Shown here: positions 1 to 7,772 of the stretch, piece after piece | How the letters are laid out: every line of letters starts with the position of its first letter | Position numbering within the stretch: the stretch's first letter is position 1 | Assembly: GCA_012520615.1 (NCBI GenBank) | Contig: JAAYNX010000222.1 | Span: forward strand, 1-52,653 | Reading direction: 5' to 3' | Origin: Clostridiaceae bacterium | Lineage (GTDB): Bacteria > Bacillota > Clostridia > DSM-8532 | DNA: 52,653 bases | Program-made: the position numbers and the translations under genes | The notes under the pieces: model-generated | The model's input: only the letters and a program-made list of their open reading frames with translations | Told to the model about the DNA's origin: nothing | The model's database searches: none

Positions 1-14
1 TATCTGGGCAAAAA

Positions 15-91
15 TGGCGACCCGGAAGGGGCTCGAACCCTCGACCTCTAGCGTGACAGGCTAGCGTTCTAACCAACTGAACTACCGGGCC
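15..91 (-). tRNA. tRNA-Asp (GTC)
   Basis: Read on the minus strand, the sequence folds as a complete cloverleaf. The acceptor GGCCCGG pairs with CCGGGTC (one G-U), the anticodon stem CTAGC/GCTAG closes the loop CTGTCAC with anticodon GTC, and the T-loop GGTTCGAGCC is standard. The CCA end is encoded. It lies directly downstream of tRNA-Val in the same transcript, and a T-run follows toward the window edge (minus-strand TTTTTGCC), consistent with a terminator there. Confidence 0.97.
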
Positions 92-94
92 GTA

Positions 95-170
95 TGGTGG
101 GAACAATAGGGCTCGAACCTATGACCCTCTGCTTGTAAGGCAGATGCTCTCCCAGCTGAGCTATGCTCCC
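95..170 (-). tRNA. tRNA-Val (TAC)
   Basis: Minus-strand cloverleaf beginning GGGAGCATAGCTCAGC, with anticodon loop CTTACAA (anticodon TAC), T-arm GGTTCGAGCC and an encoded CCA end. It is the first tRNA of a Val-Asp pair separated by only 3 nt. Confidence 0.97.
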
Positions 171-208
171 ACACCGTCTCGTTTTTGCCACTCACTTGCG
201 GCTTTTAC

Positions 209-237
209 AGTATACAAAATCCCGTCGGCTCTGTCAA
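209..237 (-). promoter_or_regulatory. Sigma-A type promoter of the tRNA-Val/Asp unit
   Basis: On the minus strand a perfect -35 TTGACA is followed by a 17-nt spacer and -10 TATACT. This ends about 40 nt before the tRNA-Val 5' end. Near-consensus boxes fit a strong housekeeping promoter for stable RNA. Confidence 0.85.
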
Positions 238-346
238 GTTCTTTTTGAATTTTTTTATATGTTCTTTTTGATACATTTCTTAGAGTTTGTGCCCTTCTAC
301 ATGATCCATATGCCACCAAATCATTGAAAATCCAAGCTTATACAAC

Positions 347-396
347 ATAACCCCGGTGTAGCAAAACAAGCTTATTTAGCCACTCACCGGGGTTAT
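347..396. terminator. 12-bp perfect inverted repeat downstream of rubredoxin
   Basis: ATAACCCCGGTG and its exact complement CACCGGGGTTAT are separated by 26 nt. The repeat lies between the rubredoxin stop and the tRNA promoter. The T-rich tail (TTTATTTTT) is on the plus-strand side, so its action as a terminator for the minus-strand rubredoxin gene is inferred from position rather than from a clean U-tract. The rest of 240-450 holds nothing I recognise. Confidence 0.5.
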
Positions 397-453
397 AAAG
401 ATTTATTTTTCGATTCTAATAATTATGCCTGTATCAAAAGATTCCAACGGTGA

Positions 454-612
454 TTATGCTTTTTCGAACATGTCCTTGGAAACTCCGCAATCGGGGCAAA
501 CCCAATCATCGGGAAGATCTTCAAAGGCAGTGCCCGGAGCAACTCCTGAATCTGGATCTCCTATTTCCGGATCATACTCATAGCCGCAAACTGTACAAAC
601 CCACTTCTCCAT
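454..612 (-). CDS. Rubredoxin
   Basis: A 52-residue one-iron electron-transfer protein of the cytoplasm. The two iron-binding knuckles are visible: CTVCG (Cys6, Cys9) and CPDCG (Cys39, Cys42), with the usual aromatic and acidic core ([13 protein letters not shown]). The ORF track begins 23 codons earlier, but the methionine of MEKWVCTVC has a good GGGAAAGGAG Shine-Dalgarno about 7 nt upstream and gives the standard family length, so I use it. In anaerobes rubredoxin usually passes electrons to rubrerythrin or other oxygen-defence reductases. No such partner lies beside it here, and it appears monocistronic between two hairpins. Family call very secure; the partner is unknown. Confidence 0.96.
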   Translation of the reverse strand: MEKWVCTVCGYEYDPEIGDPDSGVAPGTAFEDLPDDWVCPDCGVSKDMFEKA

Positions 613-654
613 ACATTTACTCCTTTCCCATGTTATCAGGCAATAACAGTTATC

Positions 655-701
655 GTTATAAAAAAGCTGCTTAAACCGCATCTCGGAGAAAGTAGCTTTT
701 T
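655..701 (-). terminator. Rho-independent terminator downstream of yyaC
   Basis: Plus-strand AAAAAGCTGCTT and AAGTAGCTTTTT pair 11 of 12 around a 17-nt loop. On the minus strand the stem ends in TTTTTTATAA, a U-tract in the right place for transcripts coming from yyaC. Confidence 0.7.
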
Positions 702-791
702 AGTCTATTGCCTAAGTAATCATTTTATACCACTATTGCCTTAGTTTAAAACTCTTTTGAATAAACTTCTTGCATTGTGCCCTAAATTTTT

Positions 792-1403
792 TTACAGAAC
801 ATTACACGTATCTTGAAAATTGATGGAGGAGTATTCATTAAAGGCCATATGAAGCCCTCGGGCAATTATATCTGCCATTTTCATTACAACAGACAGCCTC
901 GTACTTTGCAAAACAAGAAAATCCATAAATCCCCCTGTATTTACTACCCCAGTTATATGCATATCACCTACGGCAGGAAGTTCCTTCTTAAGCCCCGCTC
1001 CCGGCTTTATCGGGCCATCTCCGACAGAAATGCACCCAACATGATCAATCGCACCAAGGGATGCGTCTATCGCCACCAAAAAGGCTTGTGGATGGAGAGC
1101 AAGAGCTTTTAAAAGTGTTTCCTCCAAATTTCTCGCATGAACCGGATTTTCTAAAGTACCATATACATGAACACCATTCATTTTCCATTTAAGCAGCATA
1201 TCTCCCACAAGAGGACCCAGCGAATCCCCGGTGGAACGGTCAGTTCCTATGCACATGGCCACAATAGGGCGTTCCCGGGTAATACTTGTTCTGTTTCTAA
1301 ATCCAGCTGTTTCCATGGTTGCTGAAATAGCCCTTGCTACTTTAAATGTAGCTAATTTATCGTCCGATTTAAAATATCCTTTATTGCTCAAATAAACACG
1401 CAA
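792..1403 (-). CDS. yyaC: YyaC-like spore protein (DUF1256)
   Basis: A 203-residue member of the YyaC/DUF1256 family, a sporulation-associated group related in fold to the GPR-type germination protease and hydrogenase-maturation proteases. The family-typical segment GTDRSTGDSLGPLVG is at residues 53-67, followed by DASLG and the glycine-rich GVVNTGGFMDF. Length matches Bacillus YyaC (about 205). The start is uncertain. The track's TTG directly abuts GGAAGGG, which is too close for a normal Shine-Dalgarno; an in-frame stop lies 4 codons upstream, and the next candidates are a TTG four codons in or ATG at residue 30. The substrate of the family is not firmly established. It supports an endospore-forming host. 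Confidence 0.88.
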   Translation of the reverse strand: MRVYLSNKGYFKSDDKLATFKVARAISATMETAGFRNRTSITRERPIVAMCIGTDRSTGDSLGPLVGDMLLKWKMNGVHVYGTLENPVHARNLEETLLKALALHPQAFLVAIDASLGAIDHVGCISVGDGPIKPGAGLKKELPAVGDMHITGVVNTGGFMDFLVLQSTRLSVVMKMADIIARGLHMAFNEYSSINFQDTCNVL

Positions 1404-1507
1404 CCCTTCCGCTCAATACTCAATTAATAAGTATTCCCGTTGCATGTCCCAATATGCGATTGAAGTAAGGATTATTTGCTATTCGAGCGAAAGTAATAGC
1501 TGACTTT

Positions 1508-1587
1508 TGTCATACAGCACAAAGCGAAGGATCTTTTATACAAACTCAAAAGATTCTTCATTCCGCTTTGCTTCATTCAGAATGACA
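1508..1587. repeat. Imperfect inverted-repeat element (copy 1 of a dispersed repeat)
   Basis: TGTCAT...CAAAGCGAAGGATCTTTT pairs imperfectly with AAAAGATTCTTCATTCCGCTTTG...AATGACA, making a long hairpin between tex and yyaC. The minus-strand half, TGTCATTCTGAATGAAGCAA and onward, recurs at 29218-29247 with about 28 of 30 matches. This looks like a miniature palindromic repeat. It could also end tex transcription. Nothing else is recognised in the tex-yyaC gap. Confidence 0.65.
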
Positions 1588-1619
1588 CTTAGGTTTATCT
1601 TCCTGAACTAAAGGCTGGT

Positions 1620-3779
1620 CTATTTTCCTAGGCCTTTCATAGAAAGAGAAATCCTTTTACGGTTTGCGTCAACCTCTAAAACTCTTACCTTGACTATATC
1701 TCCCACTGATACTACTTCCATTGGATTTCGTACAAATCTGTCACTAAGCTCAGAAATATGTACCAATCCATCCTGATGGACACCTATGTCAACAAATGCG
1801 CCAAAGTCTACAACGTTACGTACTGTGCCGTCTAAAATCATATCAGCCTTTAAATCAGCTATATCCAGAACGTCCTCAGACAATAAGGGGGGCGGAAGCT
1901 CATCTCTGGGGTCTCTTCCGGGCTTTAAAAGCTCATTTACAATATCATTCAATGTAGGCACTCCCACACCTATGAGGGAAGCTACTTTTTCGGTACCGAG
2001 CTTTGTAACCTCTTCCTTTAACATTCCCAGCTTTCTATCCTTTACATCCTCCAAAGTGTGCCCTGTGAGCTTTAAAAGCTCTTTGCAGGCATCATAGCTC
2101 TCGGGATGAACAGAGGTATTGTCAAGAATGTTATTGCCCTCAGGAATGCGTAAAAAACCTGCACATTGCTCAAAAGCCTTTGCGCCGAGTTTTTTCACCT
2201 TCATAAGCTCTTTTCTCGTCTTAAAACCACCGTTTTCTTCCCTATATCCCACAATATTATTTGCTACGGTTGAGTTGACCCCTGCCACATAGGACAGTAG
2301 AGATGGTGAAGCGGTATTTAAGTCAACTCCCACACTATTTACACAGCTTTCAACTACTCCGGACAAGGCTCCGCCAAGTCTTTTTTGATTCATATCATGC
2401 TGGTACTGGCCTACACCTATGGCTTTCGGATCTATCTTAACCAATTCGGCCAAAGGGTCTTGAAGACGTCGTGCAATTGAAACAGCACTTCTTAAGGAAA
2501 CATCAAATTCGGGGAATTCCTCCGCAGCCAGTTTCGAGGCAGAATAAACCGAGGCTCCGGCTTCGCTAACCACCATATACCGAACTTTTTTGTTAAGAGT
2601 CTTTATAACTCCGGCCACAAATATTTCCGATTCTCTGGATGCGGTACCGTTTCCTATTGCTATAATCTCTACATTATACTTTTCTATTAAGGCTTTTAAC
2701 GTAGCTGACGCCTCAACAACCTTATTCTGAGGCGGAGTGGGATAAATTACTCCTGTGTGCAATACTCTTCCGATTTCATTTACAACAGCCAGCTTGCAAC
2801 CGGTACGATAGGCCGGATCAAGCCCCAGCACAGTTTTTCCCTTTACCGGAGGCTGCAAAAGAAGATTCCGTAAGTTCTCGGAGAAGACCTTTATCGCCTG
2901 CTCCGAAGCAGCCTCGGTTAGGCTCCCTCTTATTTCATTCTCTATGGATGGTGCAATTAAACGTTTATATGCATCCTCAACGGCATTTTCTATTATTTCT
3001 CTAAATATAGACCCAGATTTAGAAAGTGTCCGGTTTTTAAGCCAGTCAACTATTCTTGTTTCCGGAGCTTCAAGCTTAACCGACAAAAATTCTTCCTTTT
3101 CTCCTCTGTCAATTGCTAATATTCTATGGGGAGCTATTTTATAAACGGGCTCTTTAAAATCATAGTACATACGATAGGGTGAATCTTCCTCTTTCTTGGC
3201 CGAAGTGATTATTACCCCTTCCTTAAAAGTAAGTTCCCGTACGGCTCTTCTGTATTCGGCATTATCAGAAACAGTTTCAGCGATGATATCCATTGCCCCT
3301 TGGATTGCTTCTTCAACTGTTTTTACGCCCTTTTCTTCATCTAAATATTTTGAGGCTAGATCATTAATATCGCCTTGGACAAGCTTTTGACTGTATATTA
3401 TTACCGCCAGAGGCTCAAGACCCTTTTCCCTTGCTATGGATGCCCGGGTGCGGCGTTTAGGCTTAAAGGGACGGTAAATATCTTCTATTTCTTGCAGGGT
3501 TTCGGCTTTGGTTAAGTTTTCGGAAATCTCATCTGTCAGCATTTCCTGGGCTTCAATTAATCTTTTTACCTCTTCTTTGCGGTTTTCCAGATTCCTCAAA
3601 TAGACCAAACGATCATGGAGTTCTCTTAAAACTTGGTCATCCAGCCCACCGGTAACTTCCTTGCGGTATCGCGCAATAAAAGGAATGGTATTCCCTTCAT
3701 CAATAAGCTTTACCGTACTTTCAACTTGGGACTGTTTTATAGACAATTCCTTTGCAAGCCTTGATAATATATCAGCCAT
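1620..3779 (-). CDS. tex: Tex family transcription accessory / RNA-binding protein
   Basis: The 719-residue length is typical for Tex, the bacterial relative of eukaryotic Spt6, a cytoplasmic nucleic-acid-binding protein. Visible domains in order: the N-terminal Tex helical region with IPFIARYRKEVTGGLDD (about 32-48) and YRPFKPKRRTRA; the YqgF/RNase-H-like core starting VLGLDPAYRTGCK (about 318-330); helix-hairpin-helix region GVDLNTASPSLLSYVAG to GAKAFEQCAGFLRI; and a C-terminal S1 domain (about 647-716) with GTVRNVVDFGAFVDIG, QDGLVHISEL and ISLSMK. The start is well supported by AGGAGG seven nt upstream. It appears to be a single-gene unit. All expected parts are present. Confidence 0.97.
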   Translation of the reverse strand: MADILSRLAKELSIKQSQVESTVKLIDEGNTIPFIARYRKEVTGGLDDQVLRELHDRLVYLRNLENRKEEVKRLIEAQEMLTDEISENLTKAETLQEIEDIYRPFKPKRRTRASIAREKGLEPLAVIIYSQKLVQGDINDLASKYLDEEKGVKTVEEAIQGAMDIIAETVSDNAEYRRAVRELTFKEGVIITSAKKEEDSPYRMYYDFKEPVYKIAPHRILAIDRGEKEEFLSVKLEAPETRIVDWLKNRTLSKSGSIFREIIENAVEDAYKRLIAPSIENEIRGSLTEAASEQAIKVFSENLRNLLLQPPVKGKTVLGLDPAYRTGCKLAVVNEIGRVLHTGVIYPTPPQNKVVEASATLKALIEKYNVEIIAIGNGTASRESEIFVAGVIKTLNKKVRYMVVSEAGASVYSASKLAAEEFPEFDVSLRSAVSIARRLQDPLAELVKIDPKAIGVGQYQHDMNQKRLGGALSGVVESCVNSVGVDLNTASPSLLSYVAGVNSTVANNIVGYREENGGFKTRKELMKVKKLGAKAFEQCAGFLRIPEGNNILDNTSVHPESYDACKELLKLTGHTLEDVKDRKLGMLKEEVTKLGTEKVASLIGVGVPTLNDIVNELLKPGRDPRDELPPPLLSEDVLDIADLKADMILDGTVRNVVDFGAFVDIGVHQDGLVHISELSDRFVRNPMEVVSVGDIVKVRVLEVDANRKRISLSMKGLGK

Positions 3780-3893
3780 AAAATCCTCCTGAGTGTAGTA
3801 TATCTTTGGGTTGAGCCCTTTCCAGAATTATAACTAAATTTTGTTCCCGCCTCAATAGACGGCGAAAAATAGATATATCTTAAACCCTTAAAA

Positions 3894-5681
3894 TCACTTG
3901 ATTTTCACAAGTATAAATATGTCCGCAGCATAGTAGGTGTTCTCCGGCGATATATCCATGTTCAGGGTTTTAATTACAACATTGATTGCAGCATTTCCAT
4001 TCTCCTCCGAGAACATTGCCTCTTCAAGCGATATAACTTCTTTTAAGCTATCTTCACGTTCTTCGAACCTCTCAAATATTTTCTTTGTAGAAAAGCTCAA
4101 TATTTCCAGATCATTTTCATCAACCAAGGATATTATACAATCTTCGGAATTGGTGGTTTTTTCAAGGGTAAAGCTTTTTCCTGCCTTGCTTATGGTTCCG
4201 ATAACTTCATTAGCATTACTATTTTGGTATATATTTACCGTCGTTTCGGTTAAAACTTCATAGCCTGCGATATCAAGCATTGCTTTGTCATCCAATCTTA
4301 GATATGCAAATTTTGATTCGCCTCGCGGCCCATACATACTGAATCCAAAAACCTTCTCAAAATTGGAGTAATAATTAAACCCGGAAGGAAGGAACGAAAC
4401 TCTGTCGGTATATTCTATTCTGTTTAAATACTCTAAAGCTCTCACTATTTTTTCTCTGTCCTCAGCAGGAACGTTGGGATTAGGCTTTATCTGGTTGTTT
4501 TCCAGCATATTATTTTTTATAAGTGTGTCACGAAGAATTCCTGTCTGAGTATTTTTGCTGACGGTAAAGGCATCTACAGGAGGAACTATGGATATTATCG
4601 AAATAGCAATCAATATAGCCGCAACAATACCATTTTTCCGTACCGGCAAAATACTGAACAAGATCCCCGAAGCAATTGCAAAAATACCAAACGCTATTAC
4701 AAAGTAGCGGGTATGAGTCATTCCCATCTCCCCGGTTTTCATAATAGAGGCTATAACTTGAAAAATTACAATGGGTACTAAAACCTTAGGAAATATTTTT
4801 CTGAACAGCTGGGCAAACTTGTTTTCCAGCCGGCTTGCCAGAATGTATACAAGAATTACCGTAATGGAATATGATACTATCATGGGCTCTAGCAAATTGT
4901 CACTCCAAAAGTCGCTGCCTATATTAGTTATGATATACACAGCCAGAATCAGTGTGAAAACCGCCGTCAATGGAATTATAATATATGAAATCAGAATTCC
5001 CAGATATTTTGGGCAATTAGCCATGCTGTCAATTTTGTCCGCTTTTAATTTCAAGGTTTCTTCGGACTCATTATCATCTGATTTCCCGTAATAAACAGGT
5101 ATAAGAGACAAGAAGTAAATAGGCGCAAACAATATAAATATTATGTTTGCGGCATGGGAGTATGCTTCGCTGTCCACCTCAAAGAGAAGCTCATTTGTAG
5201 TAGCCATTATAATACTGGTGCCTCCAAAAATGATGCCGGCAAAAAACAATGAGATAAAAAAAGCTTTATACGCAACCATAAAGCTTTCATTAAAGCTTGT
5301 TTTGCTTTTAATGGCCGGAATCCATACGAAAGCAATTAAGAGTGCAAACAGAGCGACCAATGTTCGTATGCTGATTTCTACACTCAGTTCGGGCAGAGGC
5401 ATAATTATAAGGTAATAACCCAGTGTCAGCAGAGCCGCTCCGCCGCTTAAACCAATTCGGGAATAATTCCCTTGATAAAACCGTTCAAATATGACTTGGG
5501 CAACAGCACCAAGTATTGCGCCTACAATTAGTGTCAACACATATTTTGAATAATCACCGTTTCCATGAATATCAATGGCATTGACTATCATAGCTCCAAA
5601 AAGGAACACGGACGTCAACGGAAAACGGGTAATAGCGTTTGTTAATCCTTTAAGGGCATTTTGCAACTTTGTTCTTTTCAT
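3894..5681 (-). CDS. DUF4153 multi-pass membrane protein
   Basis: A polytopic membrane protein of 595 residues from the chosen start. Roughly twelve hydrophobic segments fill residues 15 to about 395, beginning with RFPLTSVFLFGAMIV, which is the usual opening of DUF4153 proteins. The C-terminal ~200 residues are hydrophilic (from about 400: NTQTGILRDTLI through YTDRVSFLPSGFNYY) and probably extracytoplasmic. I start at the fourth codon of the track ORF, because GAGG sits 9 nt before that ATG but directly touches the first one. No catalytic motif is visible and the family has no firm function. It stands alone, downstream of the divergent dinB. Confidence 0.8.
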   Translation of the reverse strand: MKRTKLQNALKGLTNAITRFPLTSVFLFGAMIVNAIDIHGNGDYSKYVLTLIVGAILGAVAQVIFERFYQGNYSRIGLSGGAALLTLGYYLIIMPLPELSVEISIRTLVALFALLIAFVWIPAIKSKTSFNESFMVAYKAFFISLFFAGIIFGGTSIIMATTNELLFEVDSEAYSHAANIIFILFAPIYFLSLIPVYYGKSDDNESEETLKLKADKIDSMANCPKYLGILISYIIIPLTAVFTLILAVYIITNIGSDFWSDNLLEPMIVSYSITVILVYILASRLENKFAQLFRKIFPKVLVPIVIFQVIASIMKTGEMGMTHTRYFVIAFGIFAIASGILFSILPVRKNGIVAAILIAISIISIVPPVDAFTVSKNTQTGILRDTLIKNNMLENNQIKPNPNVPAEDREKIVRALEYLNRIEYTDRVSFLPSGFNYYSNFEKVFGFSMYGPRGESKFAYLRLDDKAMLDIAGYEVLTETTVNIYQNSNANEVIGTISKAGKSFTLEKTTNSEDCIISLVDENDLEILSFSTKKIFERFEEREDSLKEVISLEEAMFSEENGNAAINVVIKTLNMDISPENTYYAADIFILVKIK

Positions 5682-5717
5682 CGCTATCATCCTCGTATTA
5701 TATAGTAGTAGTGTTTT

Positions 5718-5775
5718 AAGTCCCTCTCCAAGGACTTATAACGACCCGCCACCTAAGAGGCGGGAGAAATCTTTA
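5718..5775 (+). repeat. Double-hairpin palindromic element (CCCGCC-ACCTAAGA-GGCGGG type), copy 1
   Basis: Two adjacent hairpins occur: AAGTCC/GGACTT (5718-5737) and CCCGCC/GGCGGG around ACCTAAGA (5745-5764), followed by AGAAATCTTT. The second hairpin and tail recur in degraded form at 11918-11950. The compact, stable palindrome plus conserved flank resembles the end hairpins of IS200/IS605-type or palindrome-associated mobile elements. It might serve as a terminator or leader structure here. That identity is inferred. Confidence 0.5.
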
Positions 5776-5932
5776 TTCTCTTTATATAAGACTCTTTATA
5801 GATACTGTAGGTTCGTTTATTGTTTATTTTAATTCTAGCATATGTTCCATATGATATATATTACGGTTGTTTTACCTTACACCACTATCGAGCAGCAGTT
5901 GCCGTTACCGCCTCTCTACTCTTTTTTACCTC

Positions 5933-5961
5933 TTTACACCGAACAGATGTTCGATTATAAT
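5933..5961 (+). promoter_or_regulatory. dinB promoter with LexA (SOS) box in the spacer
   Basis: TTTACA, a 17-nt spacer and TATAAT form a sigma-A promoter 34 nt before the dinB start. The spacer contains CGAACAGATGTTCG (5940-5953), a perfect dyad in its arms and a full match to the Firmicute LexA consensus CGAAC-N4-GTTCG. LexA bound here would block RNA polymerase, so dinB should be induced by DNA damage. Confidence 0.9.
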
Positions 5962-5995
5962 TGAAACACATACTATTTTTAACCGGAGGAGTATT

Positions 5996-7255
5996 ATGGA
6001 AACATATAAAAGCGGAAACCGTATCATCCTGCATATTGACGTAAACTCCGCTTTTTTGAGTTGGGAAGCCACTTATCGCCTTCAGCACGGAGCAAGCCTT
6101 GACCTGCGAGAAGTGCCAAGTGTTGTGGGAGGAAACGAGGAAAGCCGCCATGGTATTGTATTAGCTAAATCTATTCCTGCCAAAAAATACGGTATCCAGA
6201 CCGGCGAGGTTTTATGGCAGGCCAGAAATAAATGTCCCAACCTTATAATTGTTCCGCCCGATTATTCCCTATACATGAAGTGTTCCACCGCACTGACCGA
6301 TTTATTATACGAATATTCACCCCTTCTGGAGCGATATTCTATTGACGAATGTTTTCTTGATATCACCGAATCTTTAAGAGAAAAAAGTCCTTTGGATATT
6401 GCCCGGGAAATTTCAAATAAGGTTAAGTCCGTTCTGGGGTTTACTGTGAATATCGGAATTTCCGTTAATAAGCTTTTGGCCAAAATGGCCTCGGATTTTG
6501 AGAAACCTGACAAAGTGCATACCCTTTTTCCGGATGAAGTTCCTAAAAAACTATGGCCTCTTCCGGTCAGGGATTTATTTATGGTAGGAAGACGTACAGC
6601 TCCTAAGCTTTACCGTCTGAATATTTTTTCAATAGGCCAGTTGGCACATGCCGATCCAGAATTTCTTACAGCGCATTTTAAAAGCTTCGGAAATTTACTT
6701 TGGAGGTATGCCAACGGCATAGATAATTCTCCAGTGAACCCCTTTAGCGCTGTGGCAAAGGGTATCGGCAATTCTACTACTACACCCTTTAATGTCGACA
6801 CTGAAAGAGAAGCACTTTTATTTCTTCTTTCACTCGTGGAGACAGCCTCTTCCAGGTTGAGAAGTGCCAGGCTACTAGCCCAAGTAGTTTCCGTATCAAT
6901 ACGAAAAACGGATTTATCATTCTTCTCACATCAAAGGAAGCTTCTCACCCCCACAGACAACACCGAGGTCTTATTTAAAACCGCGCGGGCACTTTTTAGG
7001 GAGTTTTGGGATGGTACTCCGCTAAGGCATCTGGGAGTTGCTTTTTCATCCCTCTGCAATGATAGGTTCTGTCAAACTTCTATTTTTGAAGATGAGCGGA
7101 TTTATAAGAAAAAATCATTAGATTCCAGTATTGATGCTATTCGCCTCAACCACGGGAATACTTCGGTGGTTCGGGGAAGCTTTATAAATTCAGGAATTCC
7201 GCCTCTTACGGGTGGAATTATTGATGACTATCCGGGTATGCGCAGCCAGCTTTAA
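5996..7255 (+). CDS. dinB: Y-family DNA polymerase (DinB / Pol IV-like)
   Basis: A translesion DNA polymerase of 419 residues. Palm motifs are visible: ILHIDVNSAFLSWE (metal-binding Asp14, steric-gate aromatic near Phe20) and YSIDECFLDI with catalytic Asp117-Glu118. The fingers lysine/arginine segment SIPAKKYGIQTGE, thumb helix-hairpin MVGRRTAPKLYRLNIFSIGQLA and a little-finger domain from about residue 240 follow. The ATG at 5996 is chosen over the track's earlier start because it follows CCGGAGGA and lies after the promoter and LexA box, which the longer reading would have placed inside coding sequence. A small ORF follows 18 nt later and is probably cotranscribed. Chromosomal replication bypass under SOS control is the expected role. 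Confidence 0.95.
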   Translation: METYKSGNRIILHIDVNSAFLSWEATYRLQHGASLDLREVPSVVGGNEESRHGIVLAKSIPAKKYGIQTGEVLWQARNKCPNLIIVPPDYSLYMKCSTALTDLLYEYSPLLERYSIDECFLDITESLREKSPLDIAREISNKVKSVLGFTVNIGISVNKLLAKMASDFEKPDKVHTLFPDEVPKKLWPLPVRDLFMVGRRTAPKLYRLNIFSIGQLAHADPEFLTAHFKSFGNLLWRYANGIDNSPVNPFSAVAKGIGNSTTTPFNVDTEREALLFLLSLVETASSRLRSARLLAQVVSVSIRKTDLSFFSHQRKLLTPTDNTEVLFKTARALFREFWDGTPLRHLGVAFSSLCNDRFCQTSIFEDERIYKKKSLDSSIDAIRLNHGNTSVVRGSFINSGIPPLTGGIIDDYPGMRSQL

Positions 7256-7273
7256 TTCTTTAGGAGCGATATT

Positions 7274-7537
7274 ATGAAAGTTTTAATGAAAAGTGTAGAT
7301 ATGATTTGTATTAGTAGCTGTGAAGGAGTTATCACTCCTATTAAATTTCGGTGGTTCGAGGACGGGCAAGAACCTAAAATCATTCGAATAGACCGTATAT
7401 TGGACAGAAAAACAGAAAAACTTGCGGGAAATCTCATGTTAGTGTTTACAGTTCAAAGCATTATAAACGGAGTTGAACGGATTTTTGAGATGAAATATGA
7501 GGCCAGCACTTATAAATGGTATCTATATAAGCTTTAG
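7274..7537 (+). CDS. Small protein cotranscribed with dinB, unknown function
   Basis: Eighty-seven residues with no catalytic motif that I recognise. It is a mixed beta-rich sequence with regularly spaced aromatic and basic residues (KFRWFEDGQEPKIIRIDRIL, then FEMKYEASTYKWYLYKL) and no signal or membrane segment. TAGGAGCG stands just before the ATG, and the gene begins 18 nt after dinB, so it almost certainly shares the LexA-controlled transcript. The overall shape (strand, W/F, strand, V/I-rich, ending in W-L) recalls small DUF6504-like partners found beside error-prone polymerases in other bacteria, but this is only a resemblance by eye. A role as accessory to translesion synthesis is inference from the operon. 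Confidence 0.7.
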   Translation: MKVLMKSVDMICISSCEGVITPIKFRWFEDGQEPKIIRIDRILDRKTEKLAGNLMLVFTVQSIINGVERIFEMKYEASTYKWYLYKL

Positions 7538-7582
7538 GGCAATTTAAAACGGGTTGTCATGAAATCATCCACGCAGTGATGA

Positions 7583-7728
7583 ATGAATACAACTTTTTGC
7601 CTTAATGGGAACTGTAGTTGATGCCATGTGTGAAGTGGAGCATGGATTTACGGAGCGCCGCGAATAATTCCCGAAATTCCAGAGCGGCACACATGACATC
7701 GACTAGAGGTCTTAGGTGTTGCATTCAT
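7583..7728. repeat. Nested inverted-repeat element between the dinB operon and dapB
   Basis: The inner arms 7615-7632 and 7688-7705 pair 16 of 18 (TAGTTGATGCCATGTGTG against TAGTCGATGTCATGTGTG). Outer arms 7583-7593 and 7718-7728 pair 10 of 11 (ATGAATACAAC against ATGAATGCAAC). The centre has GC-rich CGGAGCGCCGCG. No ORF fits. It lies between convergent genes. It could be a bidirectional terminator, a structured RNA or a miniature mobile element. Confidence 0.6.
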
Positions 7729-7772
7729 AGCAATAACACCGTAAAGCAATTTTGAGACAATTCTTAAATCTA

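Noticed and set aside
5867-5995. N-terminal extension of DinB in the ORF track
   Set aside because: It covers the promoter and LexA box and encodes an unlikely Ser/Tyr-rich stretch; the internal ATG has a good ribosome-binding site and matches family length.
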